A stretch of 45,671 bases of DNA, taken from positions 595-46,265 of the forward strand of contig DIWG01000033.1 of the NCBI GenBank assembly GCA_002423465.1, in the 5' to 3' direction. Source of the stretch: Syntrophaceae bacterium UBA6112 (GTDB lineage: Bacteria; Desulfobacterota; Syntrophia; Syntrophales; UBA5619). Below the pieces are notes generated by a model. It made no database searches. It was not told the origin of the DNA and saw only the letters and a program-made list of their open reading frames with translations. Made by a program: the position numbers and the translations under genes. This document shows positions 17,637 to 24,673 of this stretch, one piece after another (within the stretch, counting starts at the first letter, position 1; every line of letters starts with the position of its first letter).

Positions 17637-19019
17637 TCACTCCGCGCCTGCGTGCGAGGCAACCCCCATCGCCCGCTCCAGCCTCGCCCGACTGATGCTG
17701 TAATCGCCGAGGCTATTGTCGTGATCCGATCTGGTCTTCGTCAGAAGGGTCTGGGCATCGATCACCTCGGTCGAGGTGCCCACCTGCTCCCGGTACCTTT
17801 CGGTGTTGATCCGAAAATTCTCTTCGGCTTGTTCAATCGCCTTTTTCGCCACCTGGATCTGCTTTGCCGCCTCCTGGAGGAGGAGAAAGGCATTTTTGAC
17901 CTCGAGGATGATCTTGTCCCGGATGTTGGTCAGAACGTCCGCTGCCTGGGCCTCTCGACTGAGACCAGCCTCAACGCGGTTTTTCGTCTTTCCCCATTCC
18001 CAGAAATTCCACTTTGCCGTCGCCATGACGTACCAGTTTTCCTGATCCTTGTAAGGGCTTCCGGCGACACCCGGCGTATCGCCGTACTTCGCGTAGTTCG
18101 CGATCAGAGCGACGTTCGGGTAATACTCGCTTCGCACCTGCCTAACGAGAATCTTCGCCTGTTCCAGACGGAGGGCATACGACCCGATCTCGGGGCGGTT
18201 CTTCAGGGCCGCCGCAATACAGTCAGCCAGCGGTTTTTCAAAGGGCCTGTCGTTCAGGATGTCCTCGACCTCCACGGGGGTGTTGATCTCCCGCCTGAGG
18301 AGTGTGTTGAATTTTGATTTGGCTATCTCTACGCCGTTTTCCGCCCGGAGCAGAAGCTGCCGGCCGTTCGCCAGTTCGACCTCGGCTTGGAGGAGATCGT
18401 TTTTTGGAATGGCGCCCACGTCGTAAAATGCTTGCGCCATATCACGATGGACCGTCAGCCGCTCGAATGACTGTCTGGCCACGGCGAGGATCCGACCCGC
18501 CTTCAAGACATCGAAATAGGCGATCTTCACCTCCTGGATGATGTCCAGAACCGTTGCGATCTCATCGAACCGGGCGATATCCGCCCCGATGCGGTTCGCC
18601 TGATAATTCGCCAGGATGCCTCCCCCGGCAAAGAGGGGCTGCGTGACCTCGACGTTCCAATTGTAGTTGTCCTTTGTCCCGGCCTGGTAGGTGCTGGACG
18701 GCATTGTCACCGTTCCGATCGGCGCCGGCAGGTTCAATGAGGCTCCCGGAGAGGTCATGGTCGGATCCGCATTGAGGCGGGTATAACTGTAGGAGGTGCT
18801 GAATCGGGGCAGAAATCCCGTAAAGGCCTCTTTGCGTCGTGCCTCGGCCCCCTTCACCCCTTCTCTCGCCGCGTGGATCAGGACGCTCTGCTTCAAGGCA
18901 AGATTGATGCTGTCGGGAAGCGACAACGCCTTGACCATCTCCTCCGCATGAACGGCCGTCCCCGTTGCAGCAATCAGGGTGAGAACGGCTCCGCAGAGAA
19001 ACCAGTGTTTGGTGTGCAT
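17637..19019 (-). CDS. TolC-family outer-membrane efflux protein (second copy, first gene of operon)
   Basis: The 460-residue product has a signal peptide (MHTKHWFLCGAVLTLIAATG, cleaved near VHAEE) and the two-repeat TolC fold, with LKQSVLIHAAREGVKGAEAR in repeat one and QVGTSTEVIDAQTLLTKTRS near the end of repeat two. Full family length. The ATG at 19019 has a GAGGGGGG site and a good sigma-70 promoter about 45 bases upstream, so this is the first gene of the efflux operon. It is only distantly similar to the neighbouring TolC protein, so this is not a recent tandem duplication. Confidence 0.93.
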   Translation of the reverse strand: MHTKHWFLCGAVLTLIAATGTAVHAEEMVKALSLPDSINLALKQSVLIHAAREGVKGAEARRKEAFTGFLPRFSTSYSYTRLNADPTMTSPGASLNLPAPIGTVTMPSSTYQAGTKDNYNWNVEVTQPLFAGGGILANYQANRIGADIARFDEIATVLDIIQEVKIAYFDVLKAGRILAVARQSFERLTVHRDMAQAFYDVGAIPKNDLLQAEVELANGRQLLLRAENGVEIAKSKFNTLLRREINTPVEVEDILNDRPFEKPLADCIAAALKNRPEIGSYALRLEQAKILVRQVRSEYYPNVALIANYAKYGDTPGVAGSPYKDQENWYVMATAKWNFWEWGKTKNRVEAGLSREAQAADVLTNIRDKIILEVKNAFLLLQEAAKQIQVAKKAIEQAEENFRINTERYREQVGTSTEVIDAQTLLTKTRSDHDNSLGDYSISRARLERAMGVASHAGAE

Positions 19020-19062
19020 TTTTCTGCCCCCCTCGGAAAATATCGATCACAATCGGTAACTT

Positions 19063-19091
19063 TTATAAATAAGCGCTGAGACTGCTTTCAA
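19063..19091 (-). promoter_or_regulatory. Predicted sigma-70 promoter of the efflux operon
   Basis: On the minus strand, TTGAAA (19091-19086) and TTATAA (19068-19063) are separated by exactly 17 bases. The predicted start near 19056 gives a leader of about 37 bases before the ATG at 19019. No operator-like palindrome is evident in it. Confidence 0.55.
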
Positions 19092-19151
19092 TAGAGGATT
19101 TTGTCAAGCGGAAAATCGGCGGCGGACGAATGGGGGGTCATTGGGCAGCAA

Positions 19152-19170
19152 ACGGACGGATTGCGTCCGT
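19152..19170 (-). terminator. Hairpin downstream of bamD, possible weak terminator
   Basis: Arms ACGGACG (19152-19158) and CGTCCGT (19164-19170) form a 7-bp stem with a 5-base loop. Read on the minus strand it is followed by TTTGC, a poor U-tract, 66 bases past the bamD stop. It may end the trxA-bamD transcript before the efflux promoter. Confidence 0.35.
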
Positions 19171-19235
19171 CCAGTGAACCGGAGGGACTTATCGGCGCCG
19201 CCGTACGGCGCTCGTCCTCTCCGAAAGTCCGCGGT

Positions 19236-19946
19236 CTATTTCTTCTCCACGGGCTTTTGGGTCGCATCCGCTTCGGCAATCCGTCTCTTCGTTTCAGCGA
19301 TGAAGTGGTTTACCTTATAATCGAGGCCGACATTCTGATAATCCCTTGAGATTTTCTCAAAGCGGCTCAGGGCCGCTCGGTATTGCATTCTATTGAAGTA
19401 GAATTCCCCCACGTAGAATTCCTGATCACCCAGGGTCTTCTTGCACTCCCGGATCATCTTCTCGGCCATGAAGGCAAATCTGCTGCCGGGAAAGCGGGCC
19501 CATAACCGCTCGAATTCCTTGAGCGCCTTTGAAACCTCCGAAGGGTCGCGGTCGATCGTCGATATCTCATTGTAGTGGCACATCCCAATCTGATACATGA
19601 CATAGGGGAGGTTTTCGTTGGTCGGATGGAGATTCAGAAATTCGCCGTAGGCCAGTTCGGCTTCGGGATACTGCTTCCCGCTGAAATAGGAGTCGGCGAT
19701 TCCGATCTCCGCCATAATGGCGAGCTGACTCAACGGATACTCCTCCTTGACCCGCTGGAAAAGTTCGATGGACCGCTTGTAGCTCCCGTCCTGATACTCT
19801 TGCAGGCCTTGTTGGTAGAGACCTTCCGGGGTTGCACGGGCCATGTCCACCTTCTTCGTCCAGGGCAGCCACAGTTTGCACCCGGAGAGCAGAAAGACGA
19901 CCGTCAAGATCACCAGAAATACTTTTTTATGATGAGCCGTAATCAC
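19236..19946 (-). CDS. bamD: Outer-membrane assembly lipoprotein BamD
   Basis: The 236-residue product has a lipoprotein signal peptide ending LLSGC (Cys23) and a chain of tetratricopeptide-like repeats: LYQQGLQEYQDGSYKRSIEL, then ADSYFSGKQYPEAELAYGEF, then HYNEISTIDRDPSEVSKAL, where the RDPS stretch is typical of BamD. BamD is the essential lipoprotein partner of BamA in folding outer-membrane proteins. The start is a GTG at 19946 with GGAGATGG upstream, overlapping the trxA stop region; the gap to trxA is 10 bases, so the two share a transcript. Length and order of repeats are normal. Confidence 0.93.
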   Translation of the reverse strand: MITAHHKKVFLVILTVVFLLSGCKLWLPWTKKVDMARATPEGLYQQGLQEYQDGSYKRSIELFQRVKEEYPLSQLAIMAEIGIADSYFSGKQYPEAELAYGEFLNLHPTNENLPYVMYQIGMCHYNEISTIDRDPSEVSKALKEFERLWARFPGSRFAFMAEKMIRECKKTLGDQEFYVGEFYFNRMQYRAALSRFEKISRDYQNVGLDYKVNHFIAETKRRIAEADATQKPVEKK

Positions 19947-19956
19947 ATTCCATCTC

Positions 19957-20286
19957 CTACAGGGCTTTGCGGATGAAGGCCTCCAGGCGCTCCTTCGGGA
20001 CCAGGCCGATCAGGGTGTCGAGGACCTTCCCCTCCTTGAAGAGGAGCAGGGTCGGGATGCTCATCACGCCATAGGTTGCGGCTGTTTTCGGATGGTCGTC
20101 GATGTTGACCTTCGCCACCTTGATTTGATCGCGATACTGAATGGCCAGCGCCTCAACGGTGGGGCCGATCGCCTTGCAGGGGCCGCACCAGGGCGCCCAG
20201 AAGTCGACCAAGGCGGGCCTGTCCGCCTTCAAGACCACCTCTTCGAAATCGCCGTCACCGACATGTACCAGCGTTTCTTCTCCCAT
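19957..20286 (-). CDS. trxA: Thioredoxin
   Basis: I take the ATG at 20286, behind AGGGGGAC, giving 109 residues; the frame stays open to 20343 but those codons lie in the leader and promoter. The thioredoxin active site WCGPC is at residues 33-37 (Cys34, Cys37), within VDFWAPWCGPCKAIGP, and the cis-proline loop is VMSIPTLLLF. It is a cytosolic disulfide reductant. A near-consensus promoter precedes it and bamD follows by 10 bases, an unusual but plausible partnership. Confidence 0.96.
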   Translation of the reverse strand: MGEETLVHVGDGDFEEVVLKADRPALVDFWAPWCGPCKAIGPTVEALAIQYRDQIKVAKVNIDDHPKTAATYGVMSIPTLLLFKEGKVLDTLIGLVPKERLEAFIRKAL

Positions 20287-20323
20287 TACAATGTCCCCCT
20301 TTCTACGAGTCTCAATTTTCAAC

Positions 20324-20353
20324 ATTATCGCACGGACGAACAACCGATGTCAA
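20324..20353 (-). promoter_or_regulatory. Strong sigma-70 promoter of trxA-bamD
   Basis: On the minus strand a perfect TTGACA (20353-20348) is followed 18 bases later by GATAAT (20329-20324). The expected start near 20317 leaves about 30 bases of leader. The -35 box is abutted by a 14-bp inverted repeat (20353-20390). Confidence 0.65.
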
Positions 20354-20390
20354 TTGAAGATCTCCGCAGCAAGCTTCGGAGATCTTCAAT
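20353..20390. repeat. Perfect 14-bp inverted repeat upstream of trxA
   Basis: Arms ATTGAAGATCTCCG (20353-20366) and CGGAGATCTTCAAT (20377-20390) are exact reverse complements with a 10-base spacer. There is no T-tract on either side, so it is not a normal terminator. One arm touches the -35 box of trxA, which suggests an operator, but a structure at the end of an unseen transcript is also possible. Confidence 0.6.
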
Positions 20391-20526
20391 CTTTGCGAGA
20401 GAAAAACCATTTCGTTTTTTGCCCGCATACCCCGTGGCTTGTCGTTGGGCATGCGCTCGCTGACAGATTAAAAATGGGTTTCTTCAAAAAGGCGTCCCCG
20501 TTCGTCCCGAAACGATGAGGTCGATT

Positions 20527-20555
20527 TTGACAGAAGCCGGACGATCTGTTATAAA
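20527..20555 (+). promoter_or_regulatory. Near-consensus sigma-70 promoter of the phosphorylase gene
   Basis: TTGACA (20527-20532), a 17-base spacer and TATAAA (20550-20555) form an almost perfect sigma-70 promoter. Predicted transcription starts near 20562, about 35 bases before the ATG at 20597. Confidence 0.68.
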
Positions 20556-20596
20556 CCCGGCCGTCACCCATTCCACCTCTTCATAAAGGAGCGCGC

Positions 20597-21331
20597 ATGA
20601 AACCGCTGGGCATCATATCGGGAACCGTCCTGCTGCAGGGGAAAGGGATCTTCGCCGATCTGCGTAAGGAAACGGTCGACACGGAATTCGGCCGGGCGAC
20701 GCTCTTCTGTTCCACCGACATCGTTTTCATCGTCCGCCATGGAACGGACCCCCGCCGCCACATTCTGCCTCACCTCATCAACCACAAGGCCAACCTTTCG
20801 GCGCTCAAGGGGCTTGGGGTGCGGGAAATCCTCGGCATCCATTCAACCGGTACTCTGAAACGCCGTTTGAAGCCGGGAATGCTTGTCGTCCCCGATGATT
20901 TCATCCTGCTCGGCGCCGGACCGACAGTTGTCCGGGAGAAGGCAACGCACATCGTGCCGGTTCTGAGCGCGGAGGTCCGGCGGAAATGGCTGGAGGCGAC
21001 CCGCGACTGTGACCTGGATTGCGTCGACGGCGGGATCTATTGGCAAACCGTCGGCCCCCGTTTTGAAACGCGCGCGGAGATCGCGATGATTTCGCAGTTT
21101 GCCGATCTCGTCGGGATGACGATGGCGAGCGAGGCCATCATTGCCCAGGAGTTGGAAATTCCCTATGCTTCCCTCTGTTCGGTCGATAATTTCGCCCACG
21201 GTCTGGAGGAAAAGGAGTTGACGTTGGAGAAGATCCTCTGGCACGCCCGGCGCAACGCCGAAGCGATCCTCCGCGTCCTGAAGCAGTATATCGATAAAGA
21301 GATCAGAAGGCCCCCAACTGGCAAGGTTTGA
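20597..21331 (+). CDS. mtnP: MTAP/MTIP-type purine nucleoside phosphorylase
   Basis: The 244-residue product belongs to the PNP/MTAP family: phosphate-binding GIISGTVLLQGKG near the start, RHG (47-49), HSTGTL (82-87), and VGMTMASEAIIAQELEIPYA (172-191). It would phosphorolyse a methylthio-nucleoside to a base and sugar phosphate in methionine salvage. In SVDNFAHG the Asn198 aligns with the Asn of methylthioinosine phosphorylases (VTNYAAG), whereas adenosine-specific enzymes carry Asp, so a 6-oxopurine substrate is a fair inference. The ATG follows AAAGGAG. The 3' end overlaps the convergent 143-residue gene by 29 bases. Confidence 0.85.
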   Translation: MKPLGIISGTVLLQGKGIFADLRKETVDTEFGRATLFCSTDIVFIVRHGTDPRRHILPHLINHKANLSALKGLGVREILGIHSTGTLKRRLKPGMLVVPDDFILLGAGPTVVREKATHIVPVLSAEVRRKWLEATRDCDLDCVDGGIYWQTVGPRFETRAEIAMISQFADLVGMTMASEAIIAQELEIPYASLCSVDNFAHGLEEKELTLEKILWHARRNAEAILRVLKQYIDKEIRRPPTGKV

Positions 21332-21734
21332 TTCGGATCGAGAGCGCCTCACAGGCGGAGGAAACCGCCATTCTCGCAAGCTTCCGCTCCGCGGCGATCT
21401 CCCAGGCAGCCTTGCAGGGCAGCCTTCCATCGGCGAGACGCGCGCGGATGACCGCTTCAAAATCCGAATCGACCGCAGCAGCCGGACGGACGGTCTTCCC
21501 TTCCGGATAGCCGAAGAGACCGAGCTGGCAGCGGCCGATACGGAGCTCCAACAGATCGAGCGTCCGGCCGATTTCCGCCGGCGGAACAACAAGCATTGCA
21601 CCGATCCGCTCGGCCTCGGCACAGGCGAGTTCCCCCACCGCTGCCTTTTGCCGGACCGCCTCGACGATCCTCTTATCGGGAGTCTCGCCCGGCTTATGTT
21701 TGGCGGCATAGCGTCCTGCATCAGAGTGTGTCAT
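21303..21734 (-). CDS. Unknown 143-residue protein with two 48-residue Cys-containing repeats
   Basis: I do not recognise a named family. The start at 21734 follows GAGGA with good spacing, 10 bases after the ACT-protein stop, so it belongs to the paaK operon. Residues 27-74 and 96-143 are direct repeats that align without gaps with 16 identities in 48. Each has Gly-x-Leu-x-Cys early on (Cys38, Cys107) and ends RIGRCQLGLF or RIKPCQLGAF (Cys69, Cys138). The repeated pair of Cys could bind metal, and the helix-turn-helix-like spacing could bind nucleic acid; both are speculation. No signal peptide or membrane helix. Its end overlaps the convergent phosphorylase gene by 29 bases. Confidence 0.72.
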   Translation of the reverse strand: MTHSDAGRYAAKHKPGETPDKRIVEAVRQKAAVGELACAEAERIGAMLVVPPAEIGRTLDLLELRIGRCQLGLFGYPEGKTVRPAAAVDSDFEAVIRARLADGRLPCKAAWEIAAERKLARMAVSSACEALSIRIKPCQLGAF

Positions 21735-21744
21735 TGTCTTGTCC

Positions 21745-22200
21745 TCAGTATTTCATGTAATGAAACGGTTCTATCGCCGAAAGCGCCTCGGAATCCAAGG
21801 TCTGAAAACCATTCTTCTCGAGGAGCGCCTCGGCCTTCTCGATCTGGTCCACGCTGACCACAAAGACCGCCTTCCGGTGGCCTTCGAGTACAAAACCGTA
21901 GGCGTTGTTGATGTTCACATTTTCCGCCAGAAGGAGTTGCGTCAGTCGGTCCAGACCACCCGGCTGGTCGGGGATGACGACGGCCAGGACCCGGCTCAGC
22001 GAGACGGTCATGCCGGCATTCGTTAGCGCCTCCCCGGCGCGCGCGGGGTCATCCACGATCAGATTGATCACGCCGAATGTGTCGGATGTGGAGATGGTCG
22101 TCGCCCGGATGTTGATCTTCTCCTTTGCCAAGACCCGCGTCACGGCCGCCAGCCTCCCCGGCTTGTTTTCCGCAAAAATCGAAATCTGATAGGAAATCAT
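21745..22200 (-). CDS. Tandem ACT-domain protein
   Basis: The 151-residue product, from the ATG at 22200 behind GAGGAGGGAGCG, has two ACT domains: ISIFAENKPGRLAAVTRVLA (N-terminal) and AVVIPDQPGGLDRLTQLLL (middle), each with the Gly-Arg/Leu turn that binds amino-acid ligands. The open frame extends to 22263 but without a better start. This type of protein is often found beside phenylacetate-CoA ligases in anaerobes, as here (59 bases downstream of paaK), and is presumed to sense an aromatic or other amino acid. No catalytic domain is present. Confidence 0.88.
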   Translation of the reverse strand: MISYQISIFAENKPGRLAAVTRVLAKEKINIRATTISTSDTFGVINLIVDDPARAGEALTNAGMTVSLSRVLAVVIPDQPGGLDRLTQLLLAENVNINNAYGFVLEGHRKAVFVVSVDQIEKAEALLEKNGFQTLDSEALSAIEPFHYMKY

Positions 22201-22259
22201 CGCTCCCTCCTCTCGCGCCCATAAATTGCTGAAATCGCCGTCCGGCGGCCGCGTTATCT

Positions 22260-23558
22260 TCAATTCTTCCGGTTGTCAATCACCCGCTTCGCCTTCCCCT
22301 CGCTCTTTGGAAGACTGTCCGGTTCAACCAGATCGACCCTCGGCGTGATCAGGATGTCGCTTTTGAGCTCCTCCACGATCCGCCGCCGCAACGTCTCCAA
22401 CTGCTTCAAGTCCCCACCGAAGAACGCCCTCTGAACCTCCACCTTGACCGTCAGCGAATCGTTGTATCCCTCCCGGTCGAGAATGATGACGAAGTTCGTT
22501 CCGACGCCGGGGATCTCCATGAGCTTCTTTTCGATCTGGATCGGAAAGATATTCACCCCCTTGAGAATCATCATATCGTCGGTCCGCCCCTTGATCCGCT
22601 CGATTCGCCTGTGGGTCCGGCCGCAGGGGCAGGGACCCGGGATGATTCGTGTGAGGTCCTTCGTCCGGTAGCGGAGAATCGGCATCCCTTCCCGGAGAAG
22701 AGTCGTCGTCACCAACTCCCCCTCCTCACCGTCGGGGACGGGTTTGAGCGTCACGGGATCGATGATCTCCACGATGTAATTGTCCTCCCAGATGTGCATC
22801 CCGTTCTGTTCCGGGCACTCGAAGGCCATGCCGGGACCATTCATTTCGGAGAGACCGTAGGAATTAAACGCCTTAAAACCAAAGAGATCCTCGATCTTCC
22901 GGCGCATCTTTTCCGAGTGGGGTTCGGCGCCGAGAAAGGCCATCCGCAGCCTCGTGTCCCGCCTTGGGTCGACCCCGATCTCCGCAAAAACGGACGAGAG
23001 GTGAAGGGCGTAGCTGGGAATAATGTGGATGGCCGTCGTCTCAAAGTCCCGGATGAGCTGGATCTGGCGCTTGCTGTTTCCCGCACCGGCGGGGATCACC
23101 AGCGCCCCGATTTTCTCCGCGCCGTAGTGAAATCCCAGGCCTCCGGTGAAGAGGCCGTAGGTCATCATGTTCTGGAAAACGTCGGACCGCCGCATGCCGA
23201 CCATATACATGCAGCGGGCCAGCAGGTTCGTCCACGCCGCGATGTCGCCGGCCGTGTGGAAGATCACCGTGGCCCTGCCGGTCGTCCCGGAGGAGGAATG
23301 CATCCGAATCAGCTCGTCGCGGGAACAGGCGAGAAAACCGTATGGCCAGTTCTCGCGGAGGTCCTCCTTCGTGGTCAGCGGCAACCGCTCCATGTCGGCC
23401 GGCGTCCGGATCCCGTCGGCATCCAGATCCATTTCCGCGAAACATTTTGCATAATGGGGAGATTTCCCGGCCCGCTTCAGTGTTTTTCCAAGCCGCGCCA
23501 TCTGCAGTTTGGAAAGGTCAATGCTGTCTATCGTTTCGATCTCTTTTTCCCAGTACAT
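22260..23558 (-). CDS. paaK: Phenylacetate-CoA ligase
   Basis: The 432-residue product, starting at the ATG at 23558 behind GGAGG, matches the AMP-forming phenylacetate-CoA ligase family: P-loop HSSSGTTGRATVIFHT, the A5-like GLSEMNGPGMAFECPEQNG, RTKDLTRIIPGPCPCGRTHR, and GRTDDMMILKGVNIFP with the C-terminal ACT-like domain expected for PaaK. It makes aryl-acetyl-CoA from the acid, CoA and ATP. In anaerobes this enzyme commonly handles arylacetates derived from aromatic amino acids. It heads an operon with the ACT protein and the repeat protein. Confidence 0.93.
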   Translation of the reverse strand: MYWEKEIETIDSIDLSKLQMARLGKTLKRAGKSPHYAKCFAEMDLDADGIRTPADMERLPLTTKEDLRENWPYGFLACSRDELIRMHSSSGTTGRATVIFHTAGDIAAWTNLLARCMYMVGMRRSDVFQNMMTYGLFTGGLGFHYGAEKIGALVIPAGAGNSKRQIQLIRDFETTAIHIIPSYALHLSSVFAEIGVDPRRDTRLRMAFLGAEPHSEKMRRKIEDLFGFKAFNSYGLSEMNGPGMAFECPEQNGMHIWEDNYIVEIIDPVTLKPVPDGEEGELVTTTLLREGMPILRYRTKDLTRIIPGPCPCGRTHRRIERIKGRTDDMMILKGVNIFPIQIEKKLMEIPGVGTNFVIILDREGYNDSLTVKVEVQRAFFGGDLKQLETLRRRIVEELKSDILITPRVDLVEPDSLPKSEGKAKRVIDNRKN

Positions 23559-23685
23559 GCCACGCCTCCGTTGTTTGTTGGATAGATGGATGATTTCTAC
23601 AACGGCAGTTCTATTTTCGCAAGCCAAACATGATGCTTCATTTCATGACCTCGCCGGATGACCGGATAAAAGCAGACGAAAGGGG

Positions 23686-23714
23686 TTGTGTCATAACGGC
23701 CTCTGGGGTATAGG
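23686..23714 (+). promoter_or_regulatory. Possible promoter of the MBL-fold gene
   Basis: TTGTGT (23686-23691) and TATAGG (23709-23714) with a 17-base spacer lie about 55 bases before the ATG at 23769. The match to consensus is modest. Confidence 0.35.
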
Positions 23715-23768
23715 GAAACCAAAAAGCGGGAGTTCTTCCCCCGAAAATCCCCGTGGAGGTCGACGGAT

Positions 23769-24512
23769 ATGAAGGTGATATTTCTGGGCACGAACGGCTG
23801 GTACGACACGGATACGGGCAACACGATCTGCACCCTCATGCAGACGGAGCGGTACGACATCATTCTTGACGCCGGAAATGGAATCCGCCATGTGGAAAAG
23901 CACATCGACGGCGGGAAGCCGGTTTTCCTGTTCCTCAGCCACTTCCATATCGATCACATTGAGGGTCTCCATATTCTCGCGAAGTTCCGTTTCCCGAAGG
24001 GGATCTGCATCTGTGGCCCCGCGGGAAGCCGGGAAATCCTGGGAACGTTTCTCAACGCCCCATTCACGGTCCCCCTTGCCGCACTTCCCTACCCGGTGCG
24101 GATTCTGGAATTGCCGGAAGAGACCGTTTCTCTCCCATTTCCCGTCGAGGTTTTGCCGCTGCAACACTCCGCATTTACCTTGGGCTTCCGGATCGCCGTC
24201 GACGGCCGGATGATCAGTTACTGCACGGACACGGGTTATTGCGAAAACGCCGTGAAGCTGGCACGGACGGCCGATCTTCTCATCACGGAGTGTGCCTTCA
24301 AACCGGGACAATCCAGTGAGATCTGGCCGCACCTGAACCCGGAGACGGCGGCGCGCATCGCCGCGGAGGCGGGAGCCAAACGCCTGGTCCTTACCCATTT
24401 CGATGCGGGGGTCTATCAGACGCATTCCGAGCGGACAGAGGCGGCGAGGGTCGCCGCCGGAATTTTTTCCGCAACGGCGGCCGGAATCGACGGACTGCAG
24501 ATCGGGCTTTAG
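23769..24512 (+). CDS. Metallo-beta-lactamase-fold hydrolase, ribonuclease Z-like
   Basis: The 247-residue product has the metal-binding motif HFHIDH (residues 58-63), a downstream His at LQHSAF, Asp in CTDTGYC, and a final His in VLTHFDAG, the set expected for a di-zinc MBL-fold enzyme. It begins MKVIFLGTNGWYDTDTGN, like RNase Z/ElaC and related phosphodiesterases, but is shorter and lacks an obvious exosite arm. Substrate unknown. The ATG follows GGAGG with a good gap. It is transcribed alone, divergently from paaK. Confidence 0.85.
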   Translation: MKVIFLGTNGWYDTDTGNTICTLMQTERYDIILDAGNGIRHVEKHIDGGKPVFLFLSHFHIDHIEGLHILAKFRFPKGICICGPAGSREILGTFLNAPFTVPLAALPYPVRILELPEETVSLPFPVEVLPLQHSAFTLGFRIAVDGRMISYCTDTGYCENAVKLARTADLLITECAFKPGQSSEIWPHLNPETAARIAAEAGAKRLVLTHFDAGVYQTHSERTEAARVAAGIFSATAAGIDGLQIGL

Positions 24513-24600
24513 CGAACGGGCATTTTCGTAAGCCGGACGATCGGAGCCCGCAGAGCGCGCTATCCCCTATTATGAAATTTTCATATTGTGGTTGCAAGGT

Positions 24601-24629
24601 TTGACTTTTACGCGCGATCCCGGTATGAA
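24601..24629 (+). promoter_or_regulatory. Predicted promoter of the M16C protease gene
   Basis: TTGACT (24601-24606), a 17-base spacer and TATGAA (24624-24629) lie 45 bases before the ATG at 24674. A 7-bp-arm palindrome TATGAAATTTTCATA (24571-24585) sits just upstream of the -35 box and could be an operator. Confidence 0.5.
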
Positions 24630-24673
24630 TTACGCTGTAATGGTGCAAGAGACGACACCGCAGAGGAGAAAAA

